Part shown: piece by piece, positions 55,564-64,000 of the stretch
How positions within the stretch are numbered: the stretch's first letter is position 1
How the letters are laid out: every line of letters begins with the position of its first letter
Source of the DNA: Atlantibacter hermannii
Lineage (GTDB): Bacteria > Pseudomonadota > Gammaproteobacteria > Enterobacterales > Enterobacteriaceae
Length of the DNA stretch: 64,000 nucleotides
Assembly (NCBI GenBank): GCA_900635495.1
Contig: LR134136.1
Coordinates: forward strand, 1,984,001 to 2,048,000
Direction of reading: 5' to 3'
The notes under the pieces: generated by a model
What the model was told of the DNA's origin: nothing
The model's database searches: none
Seen by the model: the letters and a program-made list of their open reading frames with translations, nothing else
Made by a program: the position numbers and the translations under genes

Positions 55564-57511
55564 CTGGTTCCGTATGCAGGCCAGCGCCGACAGCGAGGCC
55601 GAGATCTACATCTACGATGAAATTGGCTACTGGGGGGTAACGGCAAAACAGTTTGTGGCCAACCTGAAAGCCCTGGGTGATATCACCCACATCAAACTGC
55701 ATATCAATTCGCCGGGTGGCGATGTCTTCGACGGCATCGCCATTTTTAATGCCCTGAAGTTCCACGGCGCCGCCATCACCGTTTATATCGATGGCCTGGC
55801 TGCGTCAATGGCCTCGGTCATCGCCATGGTCGGAAACCCGGTCATTATGCCGGAAAACACGATGCTCATGATCCATAAGCCATGGGGTTTCGCGGGCGGC
55901 GATGCAGATGACATGCGCGACTATGCCGACCTGCTCGACAAAGTCGAAAGTGTTCTTATCCCGGCCTACGCGGCCAAAACAGGCAAATCTCATGATGAGA
56001 TTGCCGCCATGCTGGAAGACGAAACCTGGCTTACCGGCGAAGAGTGCCTGGCTCAGGGTTTTGCCGACCAGGTGACCCCGTCACTGCAGGCGATGGCCTG
56101 TATCCATTCAAAACGTATTGAGGAATTTGAGAAGATGCCAAAAAGCATTCGTAATATGGTCACCCCGCCGCGCAACACCGCCACCCGCGATCCGCAAAAC
56201 CCCGCGCCGCAGGATACGCCGCAGGATCCGGTAAACGCTGACACCATCCGTGCCCAGGTGATTGCAGAACAGCGTGAACGGCTCAACGGCATTAATGATC
56301 TGTTCGCCATGTTCGGCAACCGCCACCAGGACCTGCAGGCACAGTGTATTGCCGATCTGGACTGCACCATTGAGCAGGCCAAGGACAAGCTGCTGGCTGA
56401 ACTCGGCAAGACAGCGACCCCTTCCAACAAAACCAGCACAACCCACATCTATGCGGGTAACGGGAATATCGTGGGGGACGGTATTCGCCAGGCGCTGATG
56501 GCCCGTGCCGGCTATGAAGATGTGGTACGCGATAATGTCTACAACGGCATGACCCTGCGTGAGTATGCGCGTATGTCCCTGACAGAACGCGGTATCGGCG
56601 TGGCAAGTTACAACCCGATGCAGATGGTCGGCTTCGCGCTGACCCACAGCACCTCTGATTTCGGTAATATCCTGCTGGACGTTGCCAATAAAGCACTGCT
56701 GCAGGGCTGGGAAGAAGCCGAAGAAACCTTTGAGCTGTGGACCAAGAAAGGCAGCCTGAGCGACTTCAAGACCGCGCATCGTGTTGGTATGGGGGGCTTC
56801 CCGTCACTGCGTCAGGTTCGCGAAGGTGCTGAATATAAGTACGTGACCACCGGCGATAAAGGCGAAACCATCGCGCTGGCGACCTACGGTGAGATTTTCT
56901 CCATTACCCGCCAGGCCATCATCAATGATGATCTGAACCAGCTGACTGATGTCCCCACCAAAATGGGGCGTGCCGCGAAGGCCACCATCGGCGATCTGGT
57001 TTATGCGGTAATGACTGAAAACCCGAAACTGTCAGACGGTAAGGCGCTGTTCAGTGCCGATCACAAAAACCTCTCGAACGGCGCTATCGATGTCACCAGC
57101 CTTGATAAGGCGCGCCAGCTGATGCGTGTACAGAAAGAAGGGGAGCGCTCGCTTAACATTCGCCCGGCTTACGTCCTGGTACCGACGGTGCTGGAAACTT
57201 TAGCCAGCCAGACCATCAAGTCTGCCAGCGTGAAGGGTGCTGACGTCAACGCCGGTATCGAAAACCCGATCCGGAACTTTGCAGAAATCATATCTGAGCC
57301 CCGTCTTGATGATGCTGACCCGGCTGCGTGGTACCTGGCCGCCCGGAAAGGCAGCGACACCATCGAGGTTGCCTACCTGAACGGCGTCGATACGCCGTAC
57401 ATCGATCAGCAGGAAGGTTTTACCACAGACGGTGTGGCCACCAAAGTGCGTATCGACGCGGGTGTGGCGCCGCTTGATTACCGCGGTCTGGTCAAATCCA
57501 CCGGTAAATAA
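55508..57511 (+). CDS. ClpP-like prohead protease fused to major capsid protein
   Basis: One frame encodes both activities. I start at GTG 55508, preceded by AAAGGAG. Residues about 20-210 are a ClpP/S14 domain: HINSPGGDVFDGIAIFNALK, catalytic Ser in DGLAASMASVIAM, His in MLMIHKPWGFAGG. A linker with TPPRNTATRDPQNPAPQDTP follows. The rest (about 290-667) is a major capsid protein (VGFALTHSTSDFGNILLDVA, GEIFSITRQAIINDDLNQLT, DTPYIDQQEGFTTDGVATKV). The fusion type is known in some phages. The protease should release mature capsid protein. Confidence 0.9.
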   Translation: MSRKRNRVMNRPKASVKNSWFRMQASADSEAEIYIYDEIGYWGVTAKQFVANLKALGDITHIKLHINSPGGDVFDGIAIFNALKFHGAAITVYIDGLAASMASVIAMVGNPVIMPENTMLMIHKPWGFAGGDADDMRDYADLLDKVESVLIPAYAAKTGKSHDEIAAMLEDETWLTGEECLAQGFADQVTPSLQAMACIHSKRIEEFEKMPKSIRNMVTPPRNTATRDPQNPAPQDTPQDPVNADTIRAQVIAEQRERLNGINDLFAMFGNRHQDLQAQCIADLDCTIEQAKDKLLAELGKTATPSNKTSTTHIYAGNGNIVGDGIRQALMARAGYEDVVRDNVYNGMTLREYARMSLTERGIGVASYNPMQMVGFALTHSTSDFGNILLDVANKALLQGWEEAEETFELWTKKGSLSDFKTAHRVGMGGFPSLRQVREGAEYKYVTTGDKGETIALATYGEIFSITRQAIINDDLNQLTDVPTKMGRAAKATIGDLVYAVMTENPKLSDGKALFSADHKNLSNGAIDVTSLDKARQLMRVQKEGERSLNIRPAYVLVPTVLETLASQTIKSASVKGADVNAGIENPIRNFAEIISEPRLDDADPAAWYLAARKGSDTIEVAYLNGVDTPYIDQQEGFTTDGVATKVRIDAGVAPLDYRGLVKSTGK

Positions 57512-57530
57512 TCTCACCCCTGTAGTTCCC

Positions 57531-57553
57531 GTGGCCCGTCAGGGCTTTTTTTT
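57531..57553 (+). terminator. Hairpin with T-run after the capsid gene
   Basis: GCCC-GTCA-GGGC followed by eight T lies 20 bases after the capsid stop. It may attenuate downstream expression unless Q-modified polymerase reads through. Confidence 0.65.
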
Positions 57554-57594
57554 GTGTCTGAAATTCGGCTCCGCAAGGGGCCGTGGAGACTTGC

Positions 57595-57918
57595 ATGAAA
57601 AATTATCTTCAGGATGGCAATACCATCGCCATCACTAACAGTGGCGCTTCCGCAATCCTCAGTGGCGCACCCGTTGTAATCAGTGACGTTGTCGCAGTGG
57701 CAATCGTTGATATCGCACCCGGTGAAACCGGCGACGGACGCACGACCGGCGTCGTGATCCTGCCCAAGCTGGCCGCAGATGATATCGCCCAGGGCAAGGC
57801 GGTTTATATCAAAGGCGGAAAAATCCAGCTGGATGCGACCGGAGCGGTACCAGCCGGCAAAGCCTGGGAAGCTGCCGGCGCGAATGCCACTTCAGTCGCG
57901 GTAAGGCTGAATGGCTAA
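57595..57918 (+). CDS. DUF2190 head protein (decoration/stabilization type)
   Basis: MKNYLQDGNTIAITNSGASA with ILSGAPVVISDVVAVAIVDI and GKAVYIKGGKIQLDATGAVP: 107 residues, beta-rich, of the DUF2190 family found directly after capsid genes. A role in capsid decoration is likely. I start at the ATG preceded by GGAGACTTGC. Confidence 0.82.
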   Translation: MKNYLQDGNTIAITNSGASAILSGAPVVISDVVAVAIVDIAPGETGDGRTTGVVILPKLAADDIAQGKAVYIKGGKIQLDATGAVPAGKAWEAAGANATSVAVRLNG

Positions 57919-58186
57919 CCGCTTCCGGCAAATGGTGGCGCGCATGGACGCCGTCACTGTCCGGCAGATGGGAGAGCGTGTGCTGATTAATGGCACCGGG
58001 TATGACGCCATCGAAAGCCAGTTTGTGGCTGAAATGGGACCGCTGGCCGGTGAGGGTCTGTCCCTCGTTGTGTTTTCGGATTCAATGAAACCCCGCCGGC
58101 ATGATGTCGTCATCTGGAAAGGTGAGACGTACAAAATTACCCGTCAGCAAATGTTCAACGGAAAGCCGCAAATCTGGATTGAATAA
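57911..58186 (+). CDS. Head-tail attachment protein (gpFII-like)
   Basis: 91 residues, MANRFRQMVARMDAVTVRQM, with HDVVIWKGETYKITRQQMFN near the end. Position and length fit the FII/phage-attachment family that joins head and tail. Overlaps DUF2190 by 8 bases. Confidence 0.75.
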   Translation: MANRFRQMVARMDAVTVRQMGERVLINGTGYDAIESQFVAEMGPLAGEGLSLVVFSDSMKPRRHDVVIWKGETYKITRQQMFNGKPQIWIE

Positions 58187-58195
58187 GGGGGCAGC

Positions 58196-58750
58196 ATGTC
58201 CATCAAAGGACTGGAGCAGGCCATCGCCAATCTTGAAAGCATCAGTAAAACCGCGGTACCGCGTGCATCCTCTCAGGCTGTTAACCGCGTGGCCGTGCGG
58301 GCAGTCAGCCACAGCACCCGGCGTGTTGCAGGACAGACGAAAGTACCCAGGAAGCTGGTTCACCAGCGTGCCCGCCTGAAGAAAGCCACCGTCCGTAAAC
58401 CGCTGGCGACCATCCGGGTCAACCGCGGAAATCTTCCCGCCATCAAACTGGGCGTCGCCAGCGTCAGGCTTTCCCGACGCAGGCGTGACGTATCCGGTGC
58501 CGGCAGTGTACTGCGCATCGGTAAGTTTTCCTTTCCCGGCGGTTTCATTCAGCAACTGAGAAACGGGCGCTGGCATGTGCTTCGCCGCACCACCCGGGCG
58601 CGCTATCCGGTTGAGGTGGTCAGTATCCCGCTGGCAGTACCCTTAACCACGGCGTTTAAGGAAGAAAGTAAGCGGCTGACCGAAACCGATTTGGCTAAAG
58701 AAATGGCCGCCGCGCTTCGCAACCAACTGAGGCTGATAGTCACCAGATGA
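58196..58750 (+). CDS. Minor tail protein gpZ
   Basis: 184 residues, very basic: MSIKGLEQAIANLESISKTA, then VNRVAVRAVSHSTRRVAGQT and RRTTRARYPVEVVSIPLAVP. It matches the gpZ family (tail completion, needed for correct joining of the genome end to the tail tube). Overlaps the U gene. Confidence 0.87.
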   Translation: MSIKGLEQAIANLESISKTAVPRASSQAVNRVAVRAVSHSTRRVAGQTKVPRKLVHQRARLKKATVRKPLATIRVNRGNLPAIKLGVASVRLSRRRRDVSGAGSVLRIGKFSFPGGFIQQLRNGRWHVLRRTTRARYPVEVVSIPLAVPLTTAFKEESKRLTETDLAKEMAAALRNQLRLIVTR

Positions 58751-59145
58751 AACACCCTTTGATTCGTAAAGCTGTGCTTGACGCCCTGAAAGCCGGTAAT
58801 GCTCAGGCGGTGACCTGGTTTGATGGACGTCCGTCCGTACTGGACGCGCAGGATCTGCCGGCGGTGGCTGTGTATCTCACGGACGCCGAGTCTTCCGACG
58901 AATCCGTTGACGAAGATATGTGGCGGGCGACGCTGCATATCGAAGTTTTTCTGAAAGGAGATGACACCGATTCGGCGCTGGATGAATGGATGGAAAACAA
59001 CATTTATCCGGTCATGGCCAGCATTCCCACGCTTTCCGGCGTTCTCGAAACCATGTCTGCCCGGGGCTACGACTACCAGCGCGATGACGAACTGGCGACG
59101 TGGGGCTCGGCGGACCTGCAATATTCTGTCTCTTATGTGATGTGA
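58747..59145 (+). CDS. Tail terminator gpU
   Basis: 132 residues; MKHPLIRKAVLDALKAGNAQ, AVTWFDGRPSVLDAQDLPAV and WMENNIYPVMASIPTLSGVL follow lambda gpU, which caps the tail tube and stops its polymerisation. Overlaps Z by 4 bases (ATGA). Confidence 0.88.
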   Translation: MKHPLIRKAVLDALKAGNAQAVTWFDGRPSVLDAQDLPAVAVYLTDAESSDESVDEDMWRATLHIEVFLKGDDTDSALDEWMENNIYPVMASIPTLSGVLETMSARGYDYQRDDELATWGSADLQYSVSYVM

Positions 59146-59152
59146 GGAAATT

Positions 59153-59890
59153 ATGCCAACACCAAACCCTCTTGAGCCCGTCAAGGGCGCCGGCACCACG
59201 TTCTGGGTGTACACCGGTTCCGGCGATCCCTATGCGAACCCACTTTCTGACACGGACTGGACGCGCACGGCAAAGGTTAAAGAACTGATGCCGGGGGAAC
59301 TGACGGCGGAGTCTTATGACGATACTTATCTTGACGATCCCAACGCCGACTGGACGAACACCGCACAGGGTGAAAAGTCCGCTGGCGAAACCAGCTTTGT
59401 GCTGGCCTGGAAGCCGGGTGAATCCGGGCAGCAGGGGCTGGTTGACTGGTTCTATGCAGGCGATGTGCGCGCCTACAAAATTAAATTCCCCAACGGTACG
59501 GTTGACGTGTTTAAGGGCTGGATCAGCAGCCTGGGTAAAACCATTCCGGCAAAAGAAGTGATTACCCGCAGCGTGAAGATCAGTAACAACGGCAAGCCAA
59601 GCCTGGCGGAAGAGACCCGAACACCCGTTACTCAGGTGACCGGCGTGACGCTGAGCAAAACCACGCTTGCGCTGGCGGTCAATGCTTCCGATTCACTGAA
59701 TGTCACGGTTAACCCGTCTGGCGCCACGGATAAAACTTTCCTGGCGTCGTCTTCCGACCGTTCGAAAGCGACTGTAACTGTGGCCGGCAATGTCCTGACC
59801 GTTAAGGGCGTGGCCGCCGGCCAGGCGGACATCGTGGTGATGACCAGTGACGGTCAGTTCATTGCGATCTGTAAAGTTACCGTTTCCTGA
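59153..59890 (+). CDS. Major tail tube protein gpV with C-terminal Ig-like domain
   Basis: Residues 1-150 are the tube domain (MPTPNPLEPVKGAGTTFWVY, VKELMPGELTAESYDDTYLD, SFVLAWKPGESGQQGLVDWF). The C-terminal about 85 residues are a BIG2-type Ig domain: VTGVTLSKTTLALAVNASDS through GVAAGQADIVVMTSDGQFIA. The same two-domain plan occurs in lambda gpV, where the Ig domain decorates the tail surface. 245 residues; GAGGAAATT precedes the ATG. Confidence 0.92.
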   Translation: MPTPNPLEPVKGAGTTFWVYTGSGDPYANPLSDTDWTRTAKVKELMPGELTAESYDDTYLDDPNADWTNTAQGEKSAGETSFVLAWKPGESGQQGLVDWFYAGDVRAYKIKFPNGTVDVFKGWISSLGKTIPAKEVITRSVKISNNGKPSLAEETRTPVTQVTGVTLSKTTLALAVNASDSLNVTVNPSGATDKTFLASSSDRSKATVTVAGNVLTVKGVAAGQADIVVMTSDGQFIAICKVTVS

Positions 59891-59895
59891 ACCCT

Positions 59896-59912
59896 GAGGG
59901 GCGAAAGCCCCT
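59896..59912 (+). terminator. Small hairpin after gpV
   Basis: AGGGGC-GAAA-GCCCCT followed by TT. A compact GNRA-like hairpin between V and G, perhaps a transcript-stabilising element or weak terminator. Confidence 0.55.
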
Positions 59913-59925
59913 TTACGGAGTAAAA

Positions 59926-60336
59926 ATGTCTAAATACCTGAAATCCGGTCTCTTTGAGTATGGTGAAGAGAAAATTACGCTTTACGAACTTTCTGCCTTA
60001 CAGCGTATTGAGCACCTACAGTTTATTGCCGGGGCAGAAAAAGAACTGCCGGAAGATGCTGACGAGAAAACGCTTTACCCGCTGCTGGTGGAGCAAAATA
60101 TTCGCCTCGGCGCCCGACTGGTTGCAATGTCACTCTGGCAGGCCGACCCCGCTAAAGGCGACGTTGAAAAACTGCATCAGGAGATTCTGTCCGGCTGGCC
60201 CATCAACATGATTGGGGCTGCTGATCGGTTCGTGAAGGTGCTGTCTGATATGTTGCCGGAGGCCTCGCCAGACAATGCCGGGGATCAGGAAGAAGCCGAA
60301 GCGCCCGATGCGGAAAAGTCCTCGCCGGCGAGCTGA
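59926..60336 (+). CDS. Tail assembly chaperone gpG
   Basis: 136 residues: MSKYLKSGLFEYGEEKITLY, LSALQRIEHLQFIAGAEKEL and an acidic C-terminus (NAGDQEEAEAPDAEKSSPAS). The position after V and before an overlapping open frame T fits lambda G. G coats the tape measure protein before tube assembly. A shift at the GGAAAAG near its end would make the G-T fusion. Confidence 0.87.
   Translation: MSKYLKSGLFEYGEEKITLYELSALQRIEHLQFIAGAEKELPEDADEKTLYPLLVEQNIRLGARLVAMSLWQADPAKGDVEKLHQEILSGWPINMIGAADRFVKVLSDMLPEASPDNAGDQEEAEAPDAEKSSPAS
60312..60318 (+). promoter_or_regulatory. Probable programmed -1 frameshift site of G-T
   Basis: GGAAAAG, read GAA AAG in frame, stands where lambda has GGGAAAG. After a -1 slip the frame continues KVLAGELNFVMKLAREFRRP without a stop into T. 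The heptamer is less favourable than the lambda one. Confidence 0.65.
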
Positions 60337-60344
60337 ATTTTGTC

Positions 60345-60587
60345 ATGAAGCTGGCGAGGGAATTTCGACGCCCGGACTGGCGCCAGATGCTTGCCGGCAT
60401 GTCATCTTCAGAACTGGCTGAGTGGGGGCGTTTTTACCGCGAACAGTATTTTGAAAACGATCTGCAGGATGTTCATTTTTCCCGCCTGAGCCATCTTATT
60501 ATTTCCATCATGTGTAAGGACACGGAGCTGACTCCCGCCAGCTTCAGTCTTCTTAATCCCCCTGATTTGGTTTACCGAACAGGATGA
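60345..60587 (+). CDS. gpT part of the tail chaperone fusion gpGT
   Basis: The frame (MKLAREFRRPDWRQMLAGMS, ELAEWGRFYREQYFENDLQD, LLNPPDLVYRTG) is expected to be made only as the C-terminal extension of G by -1 frameshifting, with the fused part beginning near 60318. The first in-frame ATG is given as start. gpT binds the tail tube protein and brings it to the G-coated tape measure protein. Confidence 0.82.
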   Translation: MKLAREFRRPDWRQMLAGMSSSELAEWGRFYREQYFENDLQDVHFSRLSHLIISIMCKDTELTPASFSLLNPPDLVYRTG

Positions 60588-60631
60588 CAACACCATGATG
60601 TCCGTTGCTGAAAGTCTTGGAGGAGTGCGCT

Positions 60632-63255
60632 ATGGCCCAGCCGGTGGGTGACCTGATCGTTAATCTCGATCTGAATTCGCCAAAATTTAATGAGCAACTG
60701 GCTTACAGCGGAAAGAAACTCAGCGAACTGGGTAAGGCTGCAACCGCTGCCGCCGACCAGGTGGACCGGGCGTTTAACCGGCAGGAAGCCGCAGCCCGGC
60801 GTGCAGGGATGTCAGTGGGCGCGTACAGTAATGCTGTACGCATGCTGCCTGCTCAGTTTACCGATATTGCCACGCAGCTGGCCGGTGGGCAGTCTCCGTT
60901 CCTCATCCTGCTCCAGCAGGGCGGGCAGGTGAAAGACAGCTTCGGCGGCTTTGGGCCAATGTTTCAGGCGCTGCGCGATGCGCTCTTCGGCTTTAGTGGC
61001 GATGTGCAGAAATCCACGGAGGAAGCGAGCGACAGCGCGGGTGAACTTGCGGAGAGTTTTAATAACGCTTCTGACGCCGCGGAAAACCTCGGCAGGGCAC
61101 GAGGATTTATCACACCGTTCAACGTGGCGCTGGCTGCTGTTGCGGTTACAGCCGGGCTGATGCTGTATTCCTGGTACCGCAGCAATTCGCAGTTGTCCGA
61201 CTTTAATAAAACGCTTGTTCTGTCCGGCAACAATGCCGGACTGACTGCGCAAAAAATGCTGACGGTGAGTAAGGCTGCTGCCAGCGCGGGGATCACATTC
61301 TCAGCGGCTGCCGGGACGTTAACGGCTCTGGTAAATGCTGGTGTTGCTGCAGGCGCTAATTTCGAACGTCTTTCAGTAAGCATTACCGAATTTGCGGACA
61401 AAAGCGGGCTTAAAATTGAGGATGTCGCCAAAGCGTTTGGAAAGCTGACCAGCGATCCCACCTCCGGCCTGATTGCCATGGCGCAGCAGTTTCACAACGT
61501 CACGGCTGAACAGATTGAGCATGTAGCGCAACTGCAGCGCTCCGGCGATGCTGCGGGCGCGCTGAAAGCGGCAAACGATGCAGCGACCGAAGGGTTTGAA
61601 AAGCAGACCCGTGCCATTGAAGGCAATATGGGCACCCTGGAGCGCGCGGCGAACACCGTCGGCGACGCCTTCAAATCGATGTGGGACAAAATCCTTGATA
61701 TCGGGCGCCCCGATACCGGTGCCGAATTGCTGAAAAAGGCTCAACAGCAGTTTGATATTGCCCAGGCCAACTTTGATAAAAACGCGACGGGTCCGGGCGT
61801 GTCCGATGTGAAGCGAAAACAGTATCAGATGGTGCTGGACCGCACACGTATCAGTCTTCAGGCGGCGCAACTTCAGGCCGATCTACAGACTGTTTCCGCA
61901 GAAAGCGCTGAAGCTCAGTCTGTTGCCGAGCGGGACAGACTGAAATATGCCACACAGGCGCAGGCCGCGTATGAAAAGTCGCAGACTGCTCTGGAAAAAT
62001 ACACCAGTAAACAGAAGGAACTGAACAAGGCCCTGCAGGAAGGGCGCATCCTTCAGGGAAGCTACAACACCCTGATGGCTGCAGCGAAAAAGGAATACGA
62101 GAGCTCCCTTAAAAAGCCCGCCAAAACCACCACGCCTGGTGGTATTAAAGCGTCAGATTCGATCAGCGCTCAAACACTCGAACTCCAGACACAGCTGGAG
62201 GTGTTGCGTCAGCACCGTGGTCTGAATGACACCATCAGCCAGCAGAGACAGAACCTCTGGAAAGAACAGGCCAGGTTCTCGGTTCTGGAGCAGGCCGCGA
62301 AAACCCGCGCACTGACGGCTGACGAAAAGTCCCTGCTCAGCAATAAAGAGCAGATACTGGCGCAGGCTGAAATTAATGCCCGCCTGGGTGATCAGATCTC
62401 CATTCAGGAGCGCCTCAATAACCTACAGGACAGGGCGCAGAAATATACGACGCAGATGGGTGAAAAAACCCGGGCACTGACGGAAAGTACCGGGCTGAGT
62501 AGCCGTAAAACGCAGCGCCGTCTGGAAGAAGCACAACTGCTGCAGGGCTGGAAAAATGCAGGGGTACCGAAACGGACGAAGGGTACCGGCAGGAGCTGGA
62601 GTCGCTCAGGAATTTTTACGCGGCTCAGGATGAGTTACGCAGTAACTGGCAGGCAGGGGCACGAACCGCATGGGCTAACTATGTTGATTCAGCTTCTGAC
62701 GCGTACGGCCAGATGGAATCATTAGCCTCTACCGCGTTTGACGGTATCAGTGAAAACATGGCAGCAATGCTCACTAACGGTAAAGCAAGCTGGTCAGATT
62801 TTACGCGATCAATTATGTCCATGCTTACCCAAATACTGATGAAGCAGGCGCTGGTGGGAATGGTGAATTCGGCCACGACTGCAATGGGCTTTGCCACCGG
62901 CGGTTACACAGGATCCGGGGGGAAATACGAGCCTGCAGGGGTTGTTCACCGGGGCGAGTTCGTATTTACCAAAGAAGCAACCAGCCGCCTCGGTGTGGGC
63001 AATCTCTATAACCTGATGCGGGGTTACGCTTCGGGTGGTCTTGTCGGTGGTGGGTCAACAGCCGTCGCCGCGCCTTTTGGTGTCAGCGTCTATGCGCCTG
63101 TTTCCGTCACCTCCCCGCAAAATGAAGCGAAGCAACCTCCCGGAGACCAGCTCGGGCGGGCTTACCAGCAGGTCATTACGCAGGCTGTTAATGATGGCAT
63201 TGCTAAAGCAGTGCGTCCTGGCGGCCTGATCTGGGTAGCCCAGCAAAAACGGTAG
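60632..63255 (+). CDS. Tape measure protein gpH, one frameshift
   Basis: I start at MAQPVGDLIVNLDLNSPKFN, with GGAGGAG upstream. After adding one G near 62567 (WKNAGGTETDEGYRQELESL) the protein has about 874 residues. Long helical and coiled-coil stretches, a hydrophobic segment FITPFNVALAAVAVTAGLML and a Gly-rich C-terminal domain (MGFATGGYTGSGGKYEPAGV, VVHRGEFVFTKEA) are typical of lambda gpH. It sets tail length. Confidence 0.92.
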
Positions 63256-63315
63256 TTACTTTTCATATATCGTTTAAGTAAAATACATTTATTTTGAGCG
63301 GTTTAGGATATTAAA

Positions 63316-63678
63316 ATGACTAAATTTAGTATTTTTGCTTTAACCTGCTTTTTTTTGGCCGGTTGTAATGGGCAAAATAGTGAAGCTATAGATTTTGGAA
63401 AGCAAAAAGTCATGGAGTCTCTTCGCGATCCTGACAGTGCTATTTTCAAGGGTGTAATGTTTTCACCAGATAATGAAAATAGTGAAGCTAAACTTAGCGG
63501 TTATATATGCGGCAAGGTGAATGCCAAAAATGCATTTGGTGGCTATCAAGGTGATACTTTATTTTACATATATGTAGAAAGCACATCTTATGGATTTGAT
63601 CATGGAGAACCAGCATTATTATCAAATTCAGACATAGAAAGCCTTAAGCGCTACAGAAGGTATTGCAATAATAATTAG
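63316..63678 (+). CDS. AT-rich lipoprotein gene inserted in the tail operon (moron)
   Basis: MTKFSIFALTCFFLAGCNGQ is a lipoprotein signal with lipobox LAGC, giving a mature lipoprotein of about 105 residues. The body (VMESLRDPDSAIFKGVMFSP, YICGKVNAKNAFGGYQGDTL) resembles a family of small host and phage proteins with DPxSAxF and VCGxVNAKNxFGGY. The gene is far more AT-rich than the tail genes and has its own spacing (60 bases before, 36 after). A role in blocking superinfection at the envelope is a guess. Confidence 0.72.
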   Translation: MTKFSIFALTCFFLAGCNGQNSEAIDFGKQKVMESLRDPDSAIFKGVMFSPDNENSEAKLSGYICGKVNAKNAFGGYQGDTLFYIYVESTSYGFDHGEPALLSNSDIESLKRYRRYCNNN

Positions 63679-63714
63679 CCATGCTGAGGGTACGAAGAAT
63701 CTTTAAGGTGGTCT

Positions 63715-64000
63715 ATGACTATTGAAATATTCCCTTGGTCGATTCAGTCGTCCAGTCAGCCTACAACCAAAAGCACCGACACAATCCGTAAGGTTCAGTT
63801 TGGCGATAGTTATAAGCAGGTCAGCGGCTCAGGGCTGAACAGCGAGATCCTTACATACGAATACTCTTTTACCGGGAGACCAGAACTGGGCCTTCAGATT
63901 TATGCTTTTCTACGGCGACATAAAACCAAATCATTTTCGTTTAAGCCGCCATTTGGCGAACTCGCTTTATGGCGGGTTGAGGCTGACAGTCTTCAGAAGG
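63715..64000 (+). CDS. Minor tail protein gpM, 5' part (runs off the right edge)
   Basis: ATG at 63715 after AAGGTGGTCT; MTIEIFPWSIQSSSQPTTKS and VQFGDSYKQVSGSGLNSEIL with FTGRPELGLQIYAFLRRHKT match lambda gpM, a tail-tip protein. The frame is open to the window end (95 residues), so the tail-tip genes (L, K, I, J) should follow outside. Confidence 0.88.
   Translation, partial: MTIEIFPWSIQSSSQPTTKSTDTIRKVQFGDSYKQVSGSGLNSEILTYEYSFTGRPELGLQIYAFLRRHKTKSFSFKPPFGELALWRVEADSLQK

Overview
The window is an enterobacterial chromosome segment (about 31 kb) joined to the left and central part of a lambda-like prophage that runs off the right end. The core genes (mfd, lolCDE, cobB, potABCD, pepT, phoPQ, purB, icd, kbp) read as close relatives of the E. 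coli proteins. The gene order differs from E. coli: nothing lies between cobB and potD, an extra gene sits between phoP and purB, and the yeaK-yeaO block plus kbp follows icd. A non-Escherichia member of the Enterobacteriaceae, perhaps close to Enterobacter, Leclercia or Lelliottia, is the best guess; the genus is inferred, not shown.

Host part. Positions 1-7016 hold the 5' part of mfd, ycfT, the LolCDE lipoprotein-release operon, nagK and cobB. The polyamine importer operon potABCD lies on the minus strand (7055-10885) and diverges from pepT. Then, mostly on the minus strand, come roxA, phoQ and phoP (with a good PhoP box upstream), a conserved gene of unknown function, purB, hflD, mnmA, nudJ and rluE, followed by icd on the plus strand. 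From 22.9 to 26.4 kb there are small accessory genes: a hexapeptide acetyltransferase, a hemerythrin-like protein, a DinI-like protein under a perfect LexA box, and a yeaO-like gene. Next come a glutamine-amidotransferase-like gene, nimT/nimR, yeaL, yeaK and kbp.

Prophage part (about 31.2 kb to the end). Integrase and excisionase are at the left edge. A leftward early operon (Zn-finger proteins, PAPS-reductase-like protein, HD hydrolase, RdgC) starts at an OL-like operator pair. A LexA-type cI repressor and a P22-type Cro flank an OR-like operator cluster. The rightward early genes include a CII/YmfL-like regulator, a replication protein with iterons inside its gene, PerC-like, Dam, a LexA-DNA-binding-like protein, RusA, an ORF6N/KilAC-type antirepressor, a DUF968 protein and antiterminator Q. 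After Q, an AT-rich two-gene cassette on the opposite strand encodes a soluble protein and a four-helix membrane protein; I regard it as a candidate Rex/Kiwa-like phage-exclusion module. Two holin-type proteins, a GH19 endolysin, Rz/Rz1, an IraP-like anti-adaptor and a tail-tip-like protein follow. The lambda-type packaging, head and tail cluster comes next: terminase, gpW, portal, ClpP-capsid fusion, DUF2190, FII, Z, U, V, G/T and the tape measure protein. An AT-rich lipoprotein gene interrupts this cluster just before gene M.

An important caution: by my count about 43 single-base insertions or deletions, mostly in short homopolymers, break otherwise intact genes, including housekeeping purB, phoP and potD. 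This looks like indel error in the assembly rather than real gene decay. I therefore annotate whole genes across these breaks and give the approximate break positions.
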